Source: Eikenella glucosivorans
GTDB lineage: Bacteria; Pseudomonadota; Gammaproteobacteria; Burkholderiales; Neisseriaceae
Length of the DNA: 64,000 nt
Direction: 5' to 3'
Assembly (NCBI RefSeq): GCF_016025525.2
Contig: NZ_JACSGR010000001.1
Coordinates: 248,001-312,000 of the forward strand
Positions 24,382 to 33,060 of this stretch are shown in pieces (the stretch's first letter is position 1; each line of letters begins with the position of its first letter). The notes under the pieces were generated by a model. It was not told where the DNA came from. It worked only from the letters and a program-made list of their open reading frames with translations, and ran no database searches. The translations under genes and the position numbers were made by a program.

Positions 24382-25317
24382 TTATCCCTCAGTATACGCC
24401 TGTTCTAATAAAGGCTTAGCACGTTCCAAGTCAGCAAAACTTCTCAGTGAAAGCTCAACGTTCCCTGTTCCCCACCGTCCTTTTTGACTCACGTCCCGAC
24501 TAAATCCATCTGACAAAGTAATATTAGTTGGATCAATAGTAAGCCAAAGTTGCAATTTATCTGTCCAAACTGCCACAGTAACAAAATTTTTTAATTTCCG
24601 GAAAGCGGTGTACAGCTTTAATTTTTTCTCGCTGACATCATCGCCTAATGATAACAGAAAAGAACGTAATTCTTTATACAATGCCTTGATCTCATCACTA
24701 GATTTTTCCATTCTTTCGGAAAAAATAGTCTCTTCACTATTGTCTTTCAATGTGTCATTTATATTATTATTTGGTTTATTTATTTTAACCTTATCATTAA
24801 TTATTGGTGATATAGTCTGTGTATTTACTAACTCTAATAATAACAAATCAGGACCAAACATTTTATATCTAATCAATTCGATATTTCGTGGAATTTGTTG
24901 TACCGCGTGTTGGTCATATTTAGTAAAATCTGCTGCAATACATAATAAGCGTGTACCTTGCCACTCTATCGTATCAGCTGCTTCTTTACCAAGTTTTTCC
25001 ATAACAAGCCAACGAAACTCTGCTTGATGATCAAGTAACCAATCTAAATAATACAATCCTTGATTTATAACATTTTCATGGCTGTGCCGCTTATATTCAA
25101 TAATTACCGGACAGTAATTTTCATCGACTCCTAATGAATCAATACGACCACGGTGCGTTTTCCCCGTAGTATACTCACTCGCAAGAAAATGTACTCCTAA
25201 GAATTGTTCCATATAAGTTTCAATTAAAGATTGAAGATCCCTTTCTAATGAAACTGATGTAGCTTTTAACTCCATAACAGTTTCTTTCTCTAGTCGAAAA
25301 AGTTGAATGTCGCTCAT
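24382..25317 (-). CDS. Predicted PD-(D/E)XK nuclease-like protein with DUF5655-like C-terminus (COG3586-like)
   Basis: A 311-residue protein. The N-terminal half carries GRIDSLGVDENYCPVIIEYKR (near residues 57-77), fitting the D-x(n)-ExK core of the PD-(D/E)XK nuclease fold, followed by NVINQGLYYLDWLLDH. The C-terminal third (from about 210: SSDEIKALYKELRSFLLSLG ... VSEKKLKLYTAFRKLKNFVTV) resembles DUF5655. Proteins with this architecture are annotated as predicted transport protein or as DUF91/NucS-like, often in accessory regions. The gene is clearly AT-richer than its neighbours and has no internal uptake sequence, indicating recent acquisition. AAGGA precedes ATG 25317. Nuclease activity is inferred. 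Confidence 0.65.
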   Translation of the reverse strand: MSDIQLFRLEKETVMELKATSVSLERDLQSLIETYMEQFLGVHFLASEYTTGKTHRGRIDSLGVDENYCPVIIEYKRHSHENVINQGLYYLDWLLDHQAEFRWLVMEKLGKEAADTIEWQGTRLLCIAADFTKYDQHAVQQIPRNIELIRYKMFGPDLLLLELVNTQTISPIINDKVKINKPNNNINDTLKDNSEETIFSERMEKSSDEIKALYKELRSFLLSLGDDVSEKKLKLYTAFRKLKNFVTVAVWTDKLQLWLTIDPTNITLSDGFSRDVSQKGRWGTGNVELSLRSFADLERAKPLLEQAYTEG

Positions 25318-25366
25318 AATAATTTCCTTGAAAAAGGTTGTATAAAATATATTAAATTATCTATAC

Positions 25367-27283
25367 TTACTTATTATATACTACTACTTGCTTCGCCTCC
25401 AACGCTTCCCACCGCTCCAATTTCTCCAACAGCAGCATTTCAATCTCCTCCGCCCGCGCCTGCAATGCGCCTGCCTTTTCATAATCCTTGAAGATTTCGG
25501 GGTCGGACAATTGCGCGTTCAACTCCGCCTGTTCGGTTTCCAGCGCGGCGATTTCGTCGGGCAGGGCATCGAGTTCTCGCTGTTCTTTGTACGACAGTTT
25601 CACGCTGCGGTTGGCTTTGGGTTTGTCTTTTTCAGGTAGCCTTTCGGCCTTGGCGGCGGGGGCGGAGGCAGCCTGCACTTTTTCTTCACGCGCCTTTGTG
25701 TCGATATAGTCCTGATAGCCGCCGATGTATTCTTTCAGACGGCCTTCCCCTTCAAATACAATCGATTGTGTAATCACGTTGTCCAAAAACATTCGGTCGT
25801 GGCTGACCAAAAACACCGTTCCCGCATAATCGCGCAGCAGCTCTTCCAGCAGCTCCTGCGTGTCGATGTCCAAATCGTTGGTCGGCTCGTCCAGCACCAA
25901 AATGTTGGCAGGGCGGGTGAACAGTTTGGCCAGCAGCAGGCGGTTGCGCTCGCCGCCGGAAAGCGACGACACGGGCGACTGGGCGCGGGCGGGGTGGAAC
26001 AAAAAATCCTCCAAATAGCCCATCACATGCCGCTTTTTGCCGCCGATTTCCACATAATCGTTGCCCTGGCCGAGCGTGTAGAACACGGTGTCGTTCTCGT
26101 TCAGCGCGCTGCGGAACTGGTCGAAATACGCCACTTCCTGCTTGCTGCCGAGGCGGATTTTGCCGCCGGTGGGCGCGAGTTCGCCCAAAATCAGCTTCAA
26201 AAACGTGGTCTTGCCGATGCCGTTCGCGCCGATGAGTCCGATTTTGTCGCCGCGCTGAATCACGGCGGAAAAATCGTTCATAATCAGCTTGTTGTCATAC
26301 GCAAACGAAGCGTGTTCCAGCTCGGCCACGATTTTGCCGCTTTTCTCGCCCGAATCCAGCTTGAACGACACCTGCCCCTGCCGTTCGCGCCGCGCCGCAC
26401 GCTGTTTGCGCAATTCTTCCAAACGCTTAACCCGCCCTTCGTTACGCGTGCGCCGCGCTTCGATGCCCTTGCGAATCCACGCCTCTTCCTGCGCGTGGAA
26501 TTTGTCGAACAGGCGGTTGTGCTCGGCTTCCACCGCCAGCTCCTGCGCCTTTTTCTCGCTGTATTTGGCGAAACTGCCGTCATACGAACGCAGCGTGCCC
26601 CTGTCCAATTCGACAATGCGGGTGGCGATATTGTCCAAAAAACGGCGGTCGTGGGTGATGACGATGAGGCTACCTGAAAATGCTTTGAGCAAGTTTTCCA
26701 GCCACAAAATTGCGTTAATATCCAAATGGTTGGTCGGCTCGTCCAGCAGCAGGATGTCGGGCTTCTGCACCCATGCCTGCGCCAGCGCGACGCGCTTTTT
26801 CTGCCCGCCGGACAGATTGTCGATTTTCTCGTTTTCAGGCAGCCCCAACTCGCTCACGGTTTGGCTGATGAGCGCGTCGAACTGCCAGCCGTTTTGCGCT
26901 TCGATTTGGTTTTGTAGCTCATTCAACTCTTTGATTAAATTATCATCTTGCCCGTTTTCCAGCGCGCGGCCGATTTCGTGGTAACGCCGCAGCACGTCGC
27001 GCAGGCTGCCCAGCCCTTCGGACACAATATCGAACACCGTGGCTGCGCCGTCGAAAAAACTTTCCTGCGGCACATACACGGTTTTCAACCCGTTTTGCAG
27101 GATGAGCTGGCCGTCGTCGGGCTTCTGCACGCCCGCCAGAATTTTCAGCAGGCTGGATTTGCCCGCGCCGTTGCGCCCAATCAGCCCGACTTTTTCGCCG
27201 GCGGCAAGTTGGAAAGACGCTTTGTCGAGCAGCGGCACGTGGCCGACGGCGAAGGAAAGGTTTTCGGCTTGGAGGATGGTCAT
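25367..27283 (-). CDS. uup: ABC-F family ATPase Uup
   Basis: A 638-residue soluble ABC-F protein with two ATPase domains: Walker A GRNGAGKSSLL (near residue 36) and GANGIGKTTFL (near 350), signature LSGGQKKRV and LSGGERNRLL, Walker B ILLLDEPTNHLD and ILVLDEPTNDLD, the arm region between them, and a C-terminal coiled coil (from about 555: KLSYKEQRELDALPDEIAAL). Uup-type proteins act on ribosomes or branched DNA structures. AAGGAAC precedes ATG 27283. The gene contains a perfect AG-DUS (25734-25745) in addition to Eikenella uptake sequences (about 25628 and 26669), so it is a mosaic with Neisseria DNA. Confidence 0.93.
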   Translation of the reverse strand: MTILQAENLSFAVGHVPLLDKASFQLAAGEKVGLIGRNGAGKSSLLKILAGVQKPDDGQLILQNGLKTVYVPQESFFDGAATVFDIVSEGLGSLRDVLRRYHEIGRALENGQDDNLIKELNELQNQIEAQNGWQFDALISQTVSELGLPENEKIDNLSGGQKKRVALAQAWVQKPDILLLDEPTNHLDINAILWLENLLKAFSGSLIVITHDRRFLDNIATRIVELDRGTLRSYDGSFAKYSEKKAQELAVEAEHNRLFDKFHAQEEAWIRKGIEARRTRNEGRVKRLEELRKQRAARRERQGQVSFKLDSGEKSGKIVAELEHASFAYDNKLIMNDFSAVIQRGDKIGLIGANGIGKTTFLKLILGELAPTGGKIRLGSKQEVAYFDQFRSALNENDTVFYTLGQGNDYVEIGGKKRHVMGYLEDFLFHPARAQSPVSSLSGGERNRLLLAKLFTRPANILVLDEPTNDLDIDTQELLEELLRDYAGTVFLVSHDRMFLDNVITQSIVFEGEGRLKEYIGGYQDYIDTKAREEKVQAASAPAAKAERLPEKDKPKANRSVKLSYKEQRELDALPDEIAALETEQAELNAQLSDPEIFKDYEKAGALQARAEEIEMLLLEKLERWEALEAKQVVVYNK

Positions 27284-27328
27284 GGGGGTTCCTTGTTTTA
27301 TTTGGCGTTTCAGGCTACCTGAAAAGAT

Positions 27329-27874
27329 TTATAGCAACTCGGGGAAATGCCGTTGCAGCTGCTCGGGCGTGAGGCAGGGCGCGGTCAGGCTTTCGTCTTC
27401 ATCGCAGACCACGGCGATAAAACCGGGCGGCACGATGTTTTGCCGCAATAAATCCTGCGTGGCACGGCGGCAGGCGCGGGGGAAGCATTGGCAAAAGCGG
27501 GCGTATAACACATCCCAATCGGCTTCTCGGCGCACGGCCGCCTGCACGCTTTGCGCGGCTTCGTTTCCCGCCGTGCCGCCGTCAAACAGATATTCCGCCA
27601 AATCCGCGCCCGACCAACGCAGCGACCGCTCCAGTTCGGCACGGCTTTCGGCATAGCTGTATTCGCGTTGGTATTGCTCCATCACGCGCGCCAGCAGCTC
27701 TTCCGTGCCGACCGACAGCGAAGGGAAATAGAGGCGGGCGTTGTCGCAATAGAAGTTGTGGAAAATGGCGGCATACACGGTTTCGAGCGGGTGTTGCCTG
27801 CGTATATCGTGCACGGCATCCACAATGATTTGATAGGCGAGGTTTTCTATCTGCGGCCAATCCGGCTGCGGCAT
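27329..27874 (-). CDS. Uncharacterised protein, possibly DUF4303 family
   Basis: A 181-residue soluble, acidic protein. The pattern LETVYAAIFHNFYCDNARLYFPSLSVGTEE followed by AESRAELERSLRWSGADLAEYLF and a C-terminal FIAVVCDEDESLTAPCLTPEQL recalls DUF4303/SMI1-like immunity-type proteins, but I am not sure. Four cysteines lie in the C-terminal half (CQCFPRACRR). AAAGGAC precedes ATG 27874; 45 bp separate it from uup, so the two may be cotranscribed. Confidence 0.55.
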   Translation of the reverse strand: MPQPDWPQIENLAYQIIVDAVHDIRRQHPLETVYAAIFHNFYCDNARLYFPSLSVGTEELLARVMEQYQREYSYAESRAELERSLRWSGADLAEYLFDGGTAGNEAAQSVQAAVRREADWDVLYARFCQCFPRACRRATQDLLRQNIVPPGFIAVVCDEDESLTAPCLTPEQLQRHFPELL

Positions 27875-28078
27875 GGGGCGTCCTTTCAGGCTACCTGAAA
27901 ATAATGAAGGCGGTTTTCTCGGGCATCGGGTTCGGTATTTTAGTGGCGTTGGCGGGATTCGGGAATCGAATGGGGCTTGGTATTGCCGGAATGTTGTCCG
28001 GCTTTTTATTGAGATGGGAAAGGGCAGGCTGCTTTTTGGGCTTTCGGGCGACCTTTTGGCTGTGCAGGAACTTATTTT

Positions 28079-29158
28079 TCAGACAGCCTGGAATGCAACC
28101 ACCCGTTTCATTGGCCAGGATTCCGTTGCCCAAACGCGCTCGAACTCTTCGGCGAAACCATGTTGCGCGGCATTGGCCCGCAGTTGTTGCAGCCAGGTTT
28201 GCGGGGCAATGTCGGCGGCGGCGCGGGTAAAATAGGCGAGGTTGGGGCGCGTATCGAAAGCTTGGACGATGTGTTGGCTGACGGCGTTCAGGGCTTTCGG
28301 GTTGCCGCCGGTTTGCCGGGCGGTTTTTTCGTATTGCGACAGGGTGGCGGCTTGTACGCTTTCGCGTTCGGCGGCGGTTTGGTGGCAGGGGCGGGCGGTG
28401 GCTGCCTGAATCACGATCAGCGGCGGCAGCTGCCCTTCGGCGAGGGCGGCGGCCAGGCGCAGGTGTCCGTCTAAAATCAGCCAGCGGTCGGACAGGGCGG
28501 TGATTTCGTATGCCAATACGGGCGGCAATTGGTGTTGCCGTGCGCGTTTGCGCCAATATTTCAGGCGGCCGTCCTCAGCGTGGTGGGTTTTTAGGGCGAT
28601 GAAGCGTTCGGATTGGGAGAAAAAGTCGTTATCCAGCGCATCGAAACGGCTACCTGAAAACAGCCATTGGCGGTAGTTGATGTCGGTTTCAGGCTGCCCT
28701 ATGGCGGTGTCGTGCCAGCTTTCGCCCCATTGCGGCGGCAGGGTTTGTGCGGGGTGGTAAAGGAAGTGCCATTCGCCAATGCCGAACAGCCCTGCGTTGC
28801 GGGCGGCGAGCTGGTCGATGAAATATTTGTTCCACAACAGGCCTTGCTCTGCGGCGGGTTGGCTGGCGATGTGTTCGTTTACGCGGCTGCCAATGTGGCC
28901 GACGGGCTGGTATGCCTGCCAGCTTTCGGCGTAGCTACGGACGAGGTAAACGTCGTATAGGTCGTGGCTGTGGAACGACCAGAATACGGGCTCGCCGCGG
29001 CAGGTGAGGCTGAGGCTGATGCCGTCGGGGGTGTGGAGTTTCAGGCTGCCTTGCGGCTGCGCGGTGATGCTCAGGGCGAGGCTGTGAGGGGAGGCGGGAT
29101 TTGGGGTTGGCCTGCCGCTGTATTGCTCCAGCGCGGTGTCGAGCGATTGATAGTGCAT
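28079..29158 (-). CDS. Uncharacterised protein with a ParB-like DGH-R motif
   Basis: A 359-residue soluble protein I do not recognise. The only suggestive motif is WLILDGHLRLAAALAEGQLP near residue 225, which resembles the DGHHR of ParB/sulfiredoxin-fold proteins. The N-terminal half is aromatic-rich (FWSFHSHDLYDVYLVRSY, WHFLYHPAQTLPPQWGESWH). It contains a perfect TTCAGGCTGCCT at 29040-29051, the uptake sequence of Kingella, plus near copies at about 28386 and 28689, and it ends inside a further variant (TTCAGACAGCCT), so it was probably imported from another Neisseriaceae genus. AAAGGA precedes ATG 29158. Confidence 0.6.
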   Translation of the reverse strand: MHYQSLDTALEQYSGRPTPNPASPHSLALSITAQPQGSLKLHTPDGISLSLTCRGEPVFWSFHSHDLYDVYLVRSYAESWQAYQPVGHIGSRVNEHIASQPAAEQGLLWNKYFIDQLAARNAGLFGIGEWHFLYHPAQTLPPQWGESWHDTAIGQPETDINYRQWLFSGSRFDALDNDFFSQSERFIALKTHHAEDGRLKYWRKRARQHQLPPVLAYEITALSDRWLILDGHLRLAAALAEGQLPPLIVIQAATARPCHQTAAERESVQAATLSQYEKTARQTGGNPKALNAVSQHIVQAFDTRPNLAYFTRAAADIAPQTWLQQLRANAAQHGFAEEFERVWATESWPMKRVVAFQAV

Positions 29159-29256
29159 GGGGAATCCTTTGGCAACAGCGATTGCTTTTTCAGGTAGCCT
29201 TAGACTGAAAGGCTACCTGTAAAGTCAGGTTTCAACTCAGCCCAAGCTGCAACTTT

Positions 29257-30015
29257 TCAGGCTACCTGAAAATTATCCAAGAATGCCACATATTCCTCAC
29301 GCAGGGGCAAATCGAAATTGCGCGTAATGATGTGGCGGGTAGTTTCTGTGGTTTCACCTGTTTGCGGGTTAAAACCCTGCTTGGCGACGGTTTGCCAATA
29401 TATGCCGAAGCCGCGTTTTTGCCAGGCGGGCAGGTCGTTGAAGTTGATGCCGTGCTCAAACAGAAAATCGTGTTTCTGCTGGCGCGAGAGGTGGACGAGC
29501 TTTTCGGCAGCGGCATTGGGCGATATGCCGTGTTTGCGTTGCAGCCAGTAGCAATGGGCATTTAGAGCGTTGCGGTGCGCATCTTCTTGGCGCCAGGCGA
29601 AGTAGTCCTGCACCAATCCCCAATTTGGCAACACGCAAACGCGTGCATCGAAGGTGGCACGGGAACCTTGTGCGAGAGAAAAATGCGCGCTGGCTTCGGC
29701 GGCGAGCGTGGTGATGATTTTGCGGACTTTACGCTTGAAAGTGTGTTCGTCGTGTTGGAACAGCAGGGAGATTTCGTCGCTTTGAGAAAAGCCATACGCG
29801 ATGTTGAATCCGCAATCAAGCAGGGCAGCAGTCGTGTCGGCCATATGGTTACGGAAGCGGATATCGAACGGGGCTTCAAACTGCCAAATTTCTTTGGTGA
29901 GGCGGGTGAAACCGCGCCCGTCGAGGCGGACGACGATGTGGTTTTGTTCGGGAATGCAGAAATCGTAGGCAGTTTCGTATTGACGCATTCGGGTGTCTAA
30001 GTCGTCAAATCTCAT
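29257..30015 (-). CDS. Thg1-like 3'-5' RNA polymerase (tRNAHis guanylyltransferase family)
   Basis: A 252-residue member of the Thg1 superfamily. The palm-domain metal-binding motifs are visible: VVRLDGRGFTRLTKE near residue 28 (Asp32) and AYGFSQSDEISLLF near residue 74 (Asp82/Glu83). Conserved family residues RFRNHMADTTAALL and the C-terminal NAAAEKLVHLSRQQKHDFLF, WQKRGFGIYW are present. Bacterial Thg1-like proteins add nucleotides to truncated 5' ends of tRNAs in a template-directed way. The gene overlaps the 3' end of the kinase gene by 11 bp, which predicts a coupled repair function. AAAGGAAAACC precedes ATG 30015. Confidence 0.87.
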   Translation of the reverse strand: MRFDDLDTRMRQYETAYDFCIPEQNHIVVRLDGRGFTRLTKEIWQFEAPFDIRFRNHMADTTAALLDCGFNIAYGFSQSDEISLLFQHDEHTFKRKVRKIITTLAAEASAHFSLAQGSRATFDARVCVLPNWGLVQDYFAWRQEDAHRNALNAHCYWLQRKHGISPNAAAEKLVHLSRQQKHDFLFEHGINFNDLPAWQKRGFGIYWQTVAKQGFNPQTGETTETTRHIITRNFDLPLREEYVAFLDNFQVA

Positions 30016-30463
30016 GGTTTTCCTTTGGGATAAGTTGGCAGTTGAAGCCGCCGTTCGGGTTTATTTGAACTCGATAAATTTCGGCAAACCCTTCCGCGTA
30101 GTGAGGCGCTTGCAGTTTTTTGAAGGTGGCGCGTACGCCGACCTCGGGAATATTGGCTTTGCCTGTACGCTTCGCATTACGGGCGATGGCGGCATTTAAA
30201 TCGCTGTCGAAATAGTAGGCAATAATTTGAAAACGGGCGGCTTGTGCGGGAACAATATAGCGGGCTCGGTCTTCAACGGTGGGATTGGTGTTATCGATAA
30301 CAAGATTTTGCTTGGCCTGCAAACAAGCGTCGAACAGGAGTTGCTCGCGATGCCGGGTTTTGAGCATATCGAGATTCAAGCGGATGTAGCTATCGGCAAA
30401 GTGTTGTTTGTAGAAAGTGGATTTGCCGGAGGCTTGTGCACCGATAAATAAGATGAGCTGCAT
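30005..30463 (-). CDS. Polynucleotide-kinase-like P-loop protein, partner of Thg1-like enzyme
   Basis: A 152-residue small P-loop kinase. Walker A is FIGAQASGKSTFYKQHF at the N-terminus, followed by a YIRLNLDMLK substrate-proximal Asp, the LVIDNTNPTVEDRARYI Walker-B/lid region near residue 53 and basic lid residues RNAKRTGKANIPEV, matching the 5'-kinase domain of T4 Pnk/PNKP-type enzymes. It could phosphorylate 5'-OH RNA ends. It overlaps the downstream Thg1-like gene by 11 bp. No ribosome-binding site is clear before ATG 30463. A DUS pair and a repeat element separate it from lemA. Confidence 0.78.
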   Translation of the reverse strand: MQLILFIGAQASGKSTFYKQHFADSYIRLNLDMLKTRHREQLLFDACLQAKQNLVIDNTNPTVEDRARYIVPAQAARFQIIAYYFDSDLNAAIARNAKRTGKANIPEVGVRATFKKLQAPHYAEGFAEIYRVQINPNGGFNCQLIPKENHEI

Positions 30464-30539
30464 ATTTTAATGTTTCGTATGGTTGTGGCTTAGCCGAATC
30501 TGCTTTTTATTTTTCAGGTAGCCTTCCAATGGCGGACAC

Positions 30540-30613
30540 AGGCTACCTGAAAACGAACGCAGTGAGTTTCGCCAAAACGCAGCGCAGCGAAGTTTCTGCG
30601 AAGCTAAAAATAT
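30540..30613. repeat. Partial DUS-associated repeat element
   Basis: AGGCTACCTGAAAACG followed by GAGTTTCGCCAAAACGCAGC and GTTTCTGCGAAGCTAAAA. The right uptake sequence is missing. Confidence 0.65.
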
Positions 30614-30702
30614 TCCGGCACCATTCAAACCCTTCAAGCCGCTGTCCGCACACCGTTTTGTGGTAAGATGGGCTGGCAATTTTAACACTTTAGGAGACCG
30701 TT

Positions 30703-31284
30703 ATGCTGTGGATAATCATCCTATTGCTGGCCGCGCTCGGCGTGGTGGGCGTGATGGTGTACAACCGGCTGGTGATCGCGCAAAACCAATACCGCAACGC
30801 CTTCTCCCAAATCGGCGTGCAATTGCAACGGCGGCACGACCTGATTCCCAACCTGGTGGAAACCGCCAAAGGCTACCTGAAACACGAAAGCGACACCTTC
30901 ACCCAGGTTACCCAGGCGCGCAGCCAGGCCGCCGGCGCGCTGGGCGGCGCCCGCCCCGAAAATGCCGAAGCGGTGCGTCAGCTTTCCGCCGCCGAAACCC
31001 AGCTCACCCAAGCCCTCCGCAGCCTGATGGTGCAGATAGAGGCCTACCCCGAATTGCAGGCCGCCGCCAATATGCAGCAGCTGGCCGAAGAAATCACCAG
31101 CACAGAAAACCGCATCGCCTTCGCCCGCCAGGCCTACAACGACGCCGCCATGCACTACAACACCCTGCGCCAGCTCTTCCCGCACAGCCTCATCGCCGCC
31201 AACTTCGGCCACCGCCAGCCCGCGCAGCTGCTGGAATTCCCCGACCGCGCCAAACACCAAGAACCGCCCGCCGTGCGCTTTTGA
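30703..31284 (+). CDS. lemA: LemA family protein
   Basis: A 193-residue LemA protein: an N-terminal membrane helix (residues 2-19), then the four-helix coiled domain with VYNRLVIAQNQYRNAFSQIGVQLQRRHDLIPNLVETAKGYLKHE and NRIAFARQAYNDAAMHYN. The cellular role of LemA proteins is not settled; many localise at the inner membrane. AGGAGACC precedes ATG 30703. An uptake sequence in the gene encodes the conserved KGYLKHE stretch. The usual htpX or TPM-domain partners are absent. Confidence 0.92.
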   Translation: MLWIIILLLAALGVVGVMVYNRLVIAQNQYRNAFSQIGVQLQRRHDLIPNLVETAKGYLKHESDTFTQVTQARSQAAGALGGARPENAEAVRQLSAAETQLTQALRSLMVQIEAYPELQAAANMQQLAEEITSTENRIAFARQAYNDAAMHYNTLRQLFPHSLIAANFGHRQPAQLLEFPDRAKHQEPPAVRF

Positions 31285-31302
31285 TTTGATTTGGCAAGAG
31301 AG

Positions 31303-31347
31303 AAAGGCTACCTGAAAACCCGTTGCCAAGTTTTCAGGTAGCCTTTC
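31303..31347. terminator. DUS-pair bidirectional terminator
   Basis: AAAGGCTACCTGAAAAC and its inverse lie between convergent lemA and the cycA-like gene, with T-run on the plus strand. Confidence 0.75.
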
Positions 31348-31361
31348 CTATTCTGCCGCCC

Positions 31362-32780
31362 TTATTGCGGCAGCTGTGGTTCTTGCTGCTGCACCTGTTT
31401 GTCACGGTGTTTGCGGTGGTACAGCGTCCAATACAACACCGCGCATGCCCCGAACCACAGCGGCATACACATCAGCCCCAGCCGCGTGTCCTCATCGCGC
31501 GAGAACAGCACCAGCACAAATGCCAAGAAAGCCAGACACACCCACGCCATCGGCACGCCGCCGGGCAGCTTGTAGATGGAGCGCTCATGCAGCTGCGGGC
31601 GCGTTTGGCGGTATTTGAGGTAGGCCAACAGAATGATCGCCCACACAAAAATAAAGCCGATGCTGGAGAGCGTGGTAACCACCGTAAACATATCCATAAT
31701 GCTCCCCTCCTGATACAGCAGGAACACCCCCACCAGCAGGAAGGCGCAGGAATACAGCAGCCCCAACGCCGGCACGCCGTTGCGGTTGAGGCGGCCGAAA
31801 ATGCGCGGCGCCACTTCCGCTGCGGAGAGGCCGTAGAGCATGCGGCCGGTGGAAAACATCCCGCCGTTGGCCGAAGAGAGTGCGGAAGTGAGCACCACCA
31901 AATTCACCAGCCCGGCGGCAATCGGAATGCCGATCAGCGTAAACATATTCACAAACGGGCTCTTGGCCGGATCCACCACATCCCACGGCGTTACCACCAT
32001 AATCGCGCCCAGCGCCAGCACATAAAACACAATCACGCGCACCGGAATGCGGTTGATGGCCTTGGGCAGGTTGGTTTCCGGGTCTTCCGCCTCCGCGGCC
32101 GCCGTGCCCACCAATTCGATGCCCACGAAGGCAAACACCGCAATCTGGAAGGCGGAGAAAAAGCCGCCGATGCCGTTGGGAAACCAGCCGCCGTGCCGCC
32201 ACAGATGCGTGACTGAAGCCTGCTCGCCCGAAGTCGGATCCACAAAGCCGCTCAGCGCCAAAAAACCGCCCACACAAATCAGCGCCACAATCGCCACAAT
32301 CTTGATCAGCGCAAACCAAAATTCCATTTCGCCAAATAGTTTCACCGTGAGCAAATTCATACCCGCCATAAACACGATGCACAGCAGCCCCGGCAGCCAC
32401 AGCGGCACCTCCGGCCACCAAAACTGCGTGTAGCCCGTGATGGCGATGATGTCGGCCATGCCGATTACCACCCAGCAAAACCAATAAGTCCAGCCCACAA
32501 AAAAGCCGGCCGCGGGGCCCAGCAGATCGTGTGTGAAATCGGTGAACGATTTGTATTCGAGGTTGGAGAGCAGCAGTTCGCCCATCGCGCGCATGATGAA
32601 AAACAGGAAGGCGCCAATCACGATATAGGCCAGCACCACCGAAGGGCCGGCCAGATGGATGGTTTTGCCCGAGCCCATAAACAGGCCGGTGCCGATGGCG
32701 CCGCCGATGGCGATGAGTTGCAGGTGGCGGTTTTTCAGGTTGCGCTGCAAGCCGTGGTGGTGGTCGTGGTTTGTGCTCAT
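31362..32780 (-). CDS. cycA: D-serine/D-alanine/glycine transporter CycA
   Basis: A 472-residue AAT-family permease with about 12 membrane segments. Long stretches follow E. coli CycA: NRHLQLIAIGGAIGTGLFMG, GELLLSNLEYKSFTDF, GWTYWFCWVVIGMADI, GGWFPNGIGGFFSAFQIAVF and RPQLHERSIYKLPGG. It imports glycine, D-alanine and D-serine with protons. It has a His-rich N-terminus (HDHHHG). GAAAGG precedes ATG 32780. It is the second AAT permease in the window. Confidence 0.92.
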   Translation of the reverse strand: MSTNHDHHHGLQRNLKNRHLQLIAIGGAIGTGLFMGSGKTIHLAGPSVVLAYIVIGAFLFFIMRAMGELLLSNLEYKSFTDFTHDLLGPAAGFFVGWTYWFCWVVIGMADIIAITGYTQFWWPEVPLWLPGLLCIVFMAGMNLLTVKLFGEMEFWFALIKIVAIVALICVGGFLALSGFVDPTSGEQASVTHLWRHGGWFPNGIGGFFSAFQIAVFAFVGIELVGTAAAEAEDPETNLPKAINRIPVRVIVFYVLALGAIMVVTPWDVVDPAKSPFVNMFTLIGIPIAAGLVNLVVLTSALSSANGGMFSTGRMLYGLSAAEVAPRIFGRLNRNGVPALGLLYSCAFLLVGVFLLYQEGSIMDMFTVVTTLSSIGFIFVWAIILLAYLKYRQTRPQLHERSIYKLPGGVPMAWVCLAFLAFVLVLFSRDEDTRLGLMCMPLWFGACAVLYWTLYHRKHRDKQVQQQEPQLPQ

Positions 32781-33060
32781 GGAAGCCTTTCGTGCTGCGG
32801 TGTGGCCGGGGGTTTCCCGGCCGTATTTCTTTCAAATCAATCGGCCGCCGCGCCCTTGCGGCAGGCTCGGAGCGCAATATAACCCAGCAAGAAGCATGCA
32901 GGCAACTGATTTTTATGGAGAATATTTTATTTAGGCTACCTGAAAATCCGTGCCGATTCGTTTCTTTGTATGGATTTCCCCTGTTGAATTGCAGATTAGC
33001 CAAGAAAATGCCGACTAGGCAGGCTGGTCGGCAGGGATTTTCTATGTGCTAAAAATTACA

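Noticed and set aside
31585..33003. Long alternative frame overlapping the cycA-like gene
   Set aside because: Out-of-frame shadow; the CycA frame shows full family conservation from end to end.
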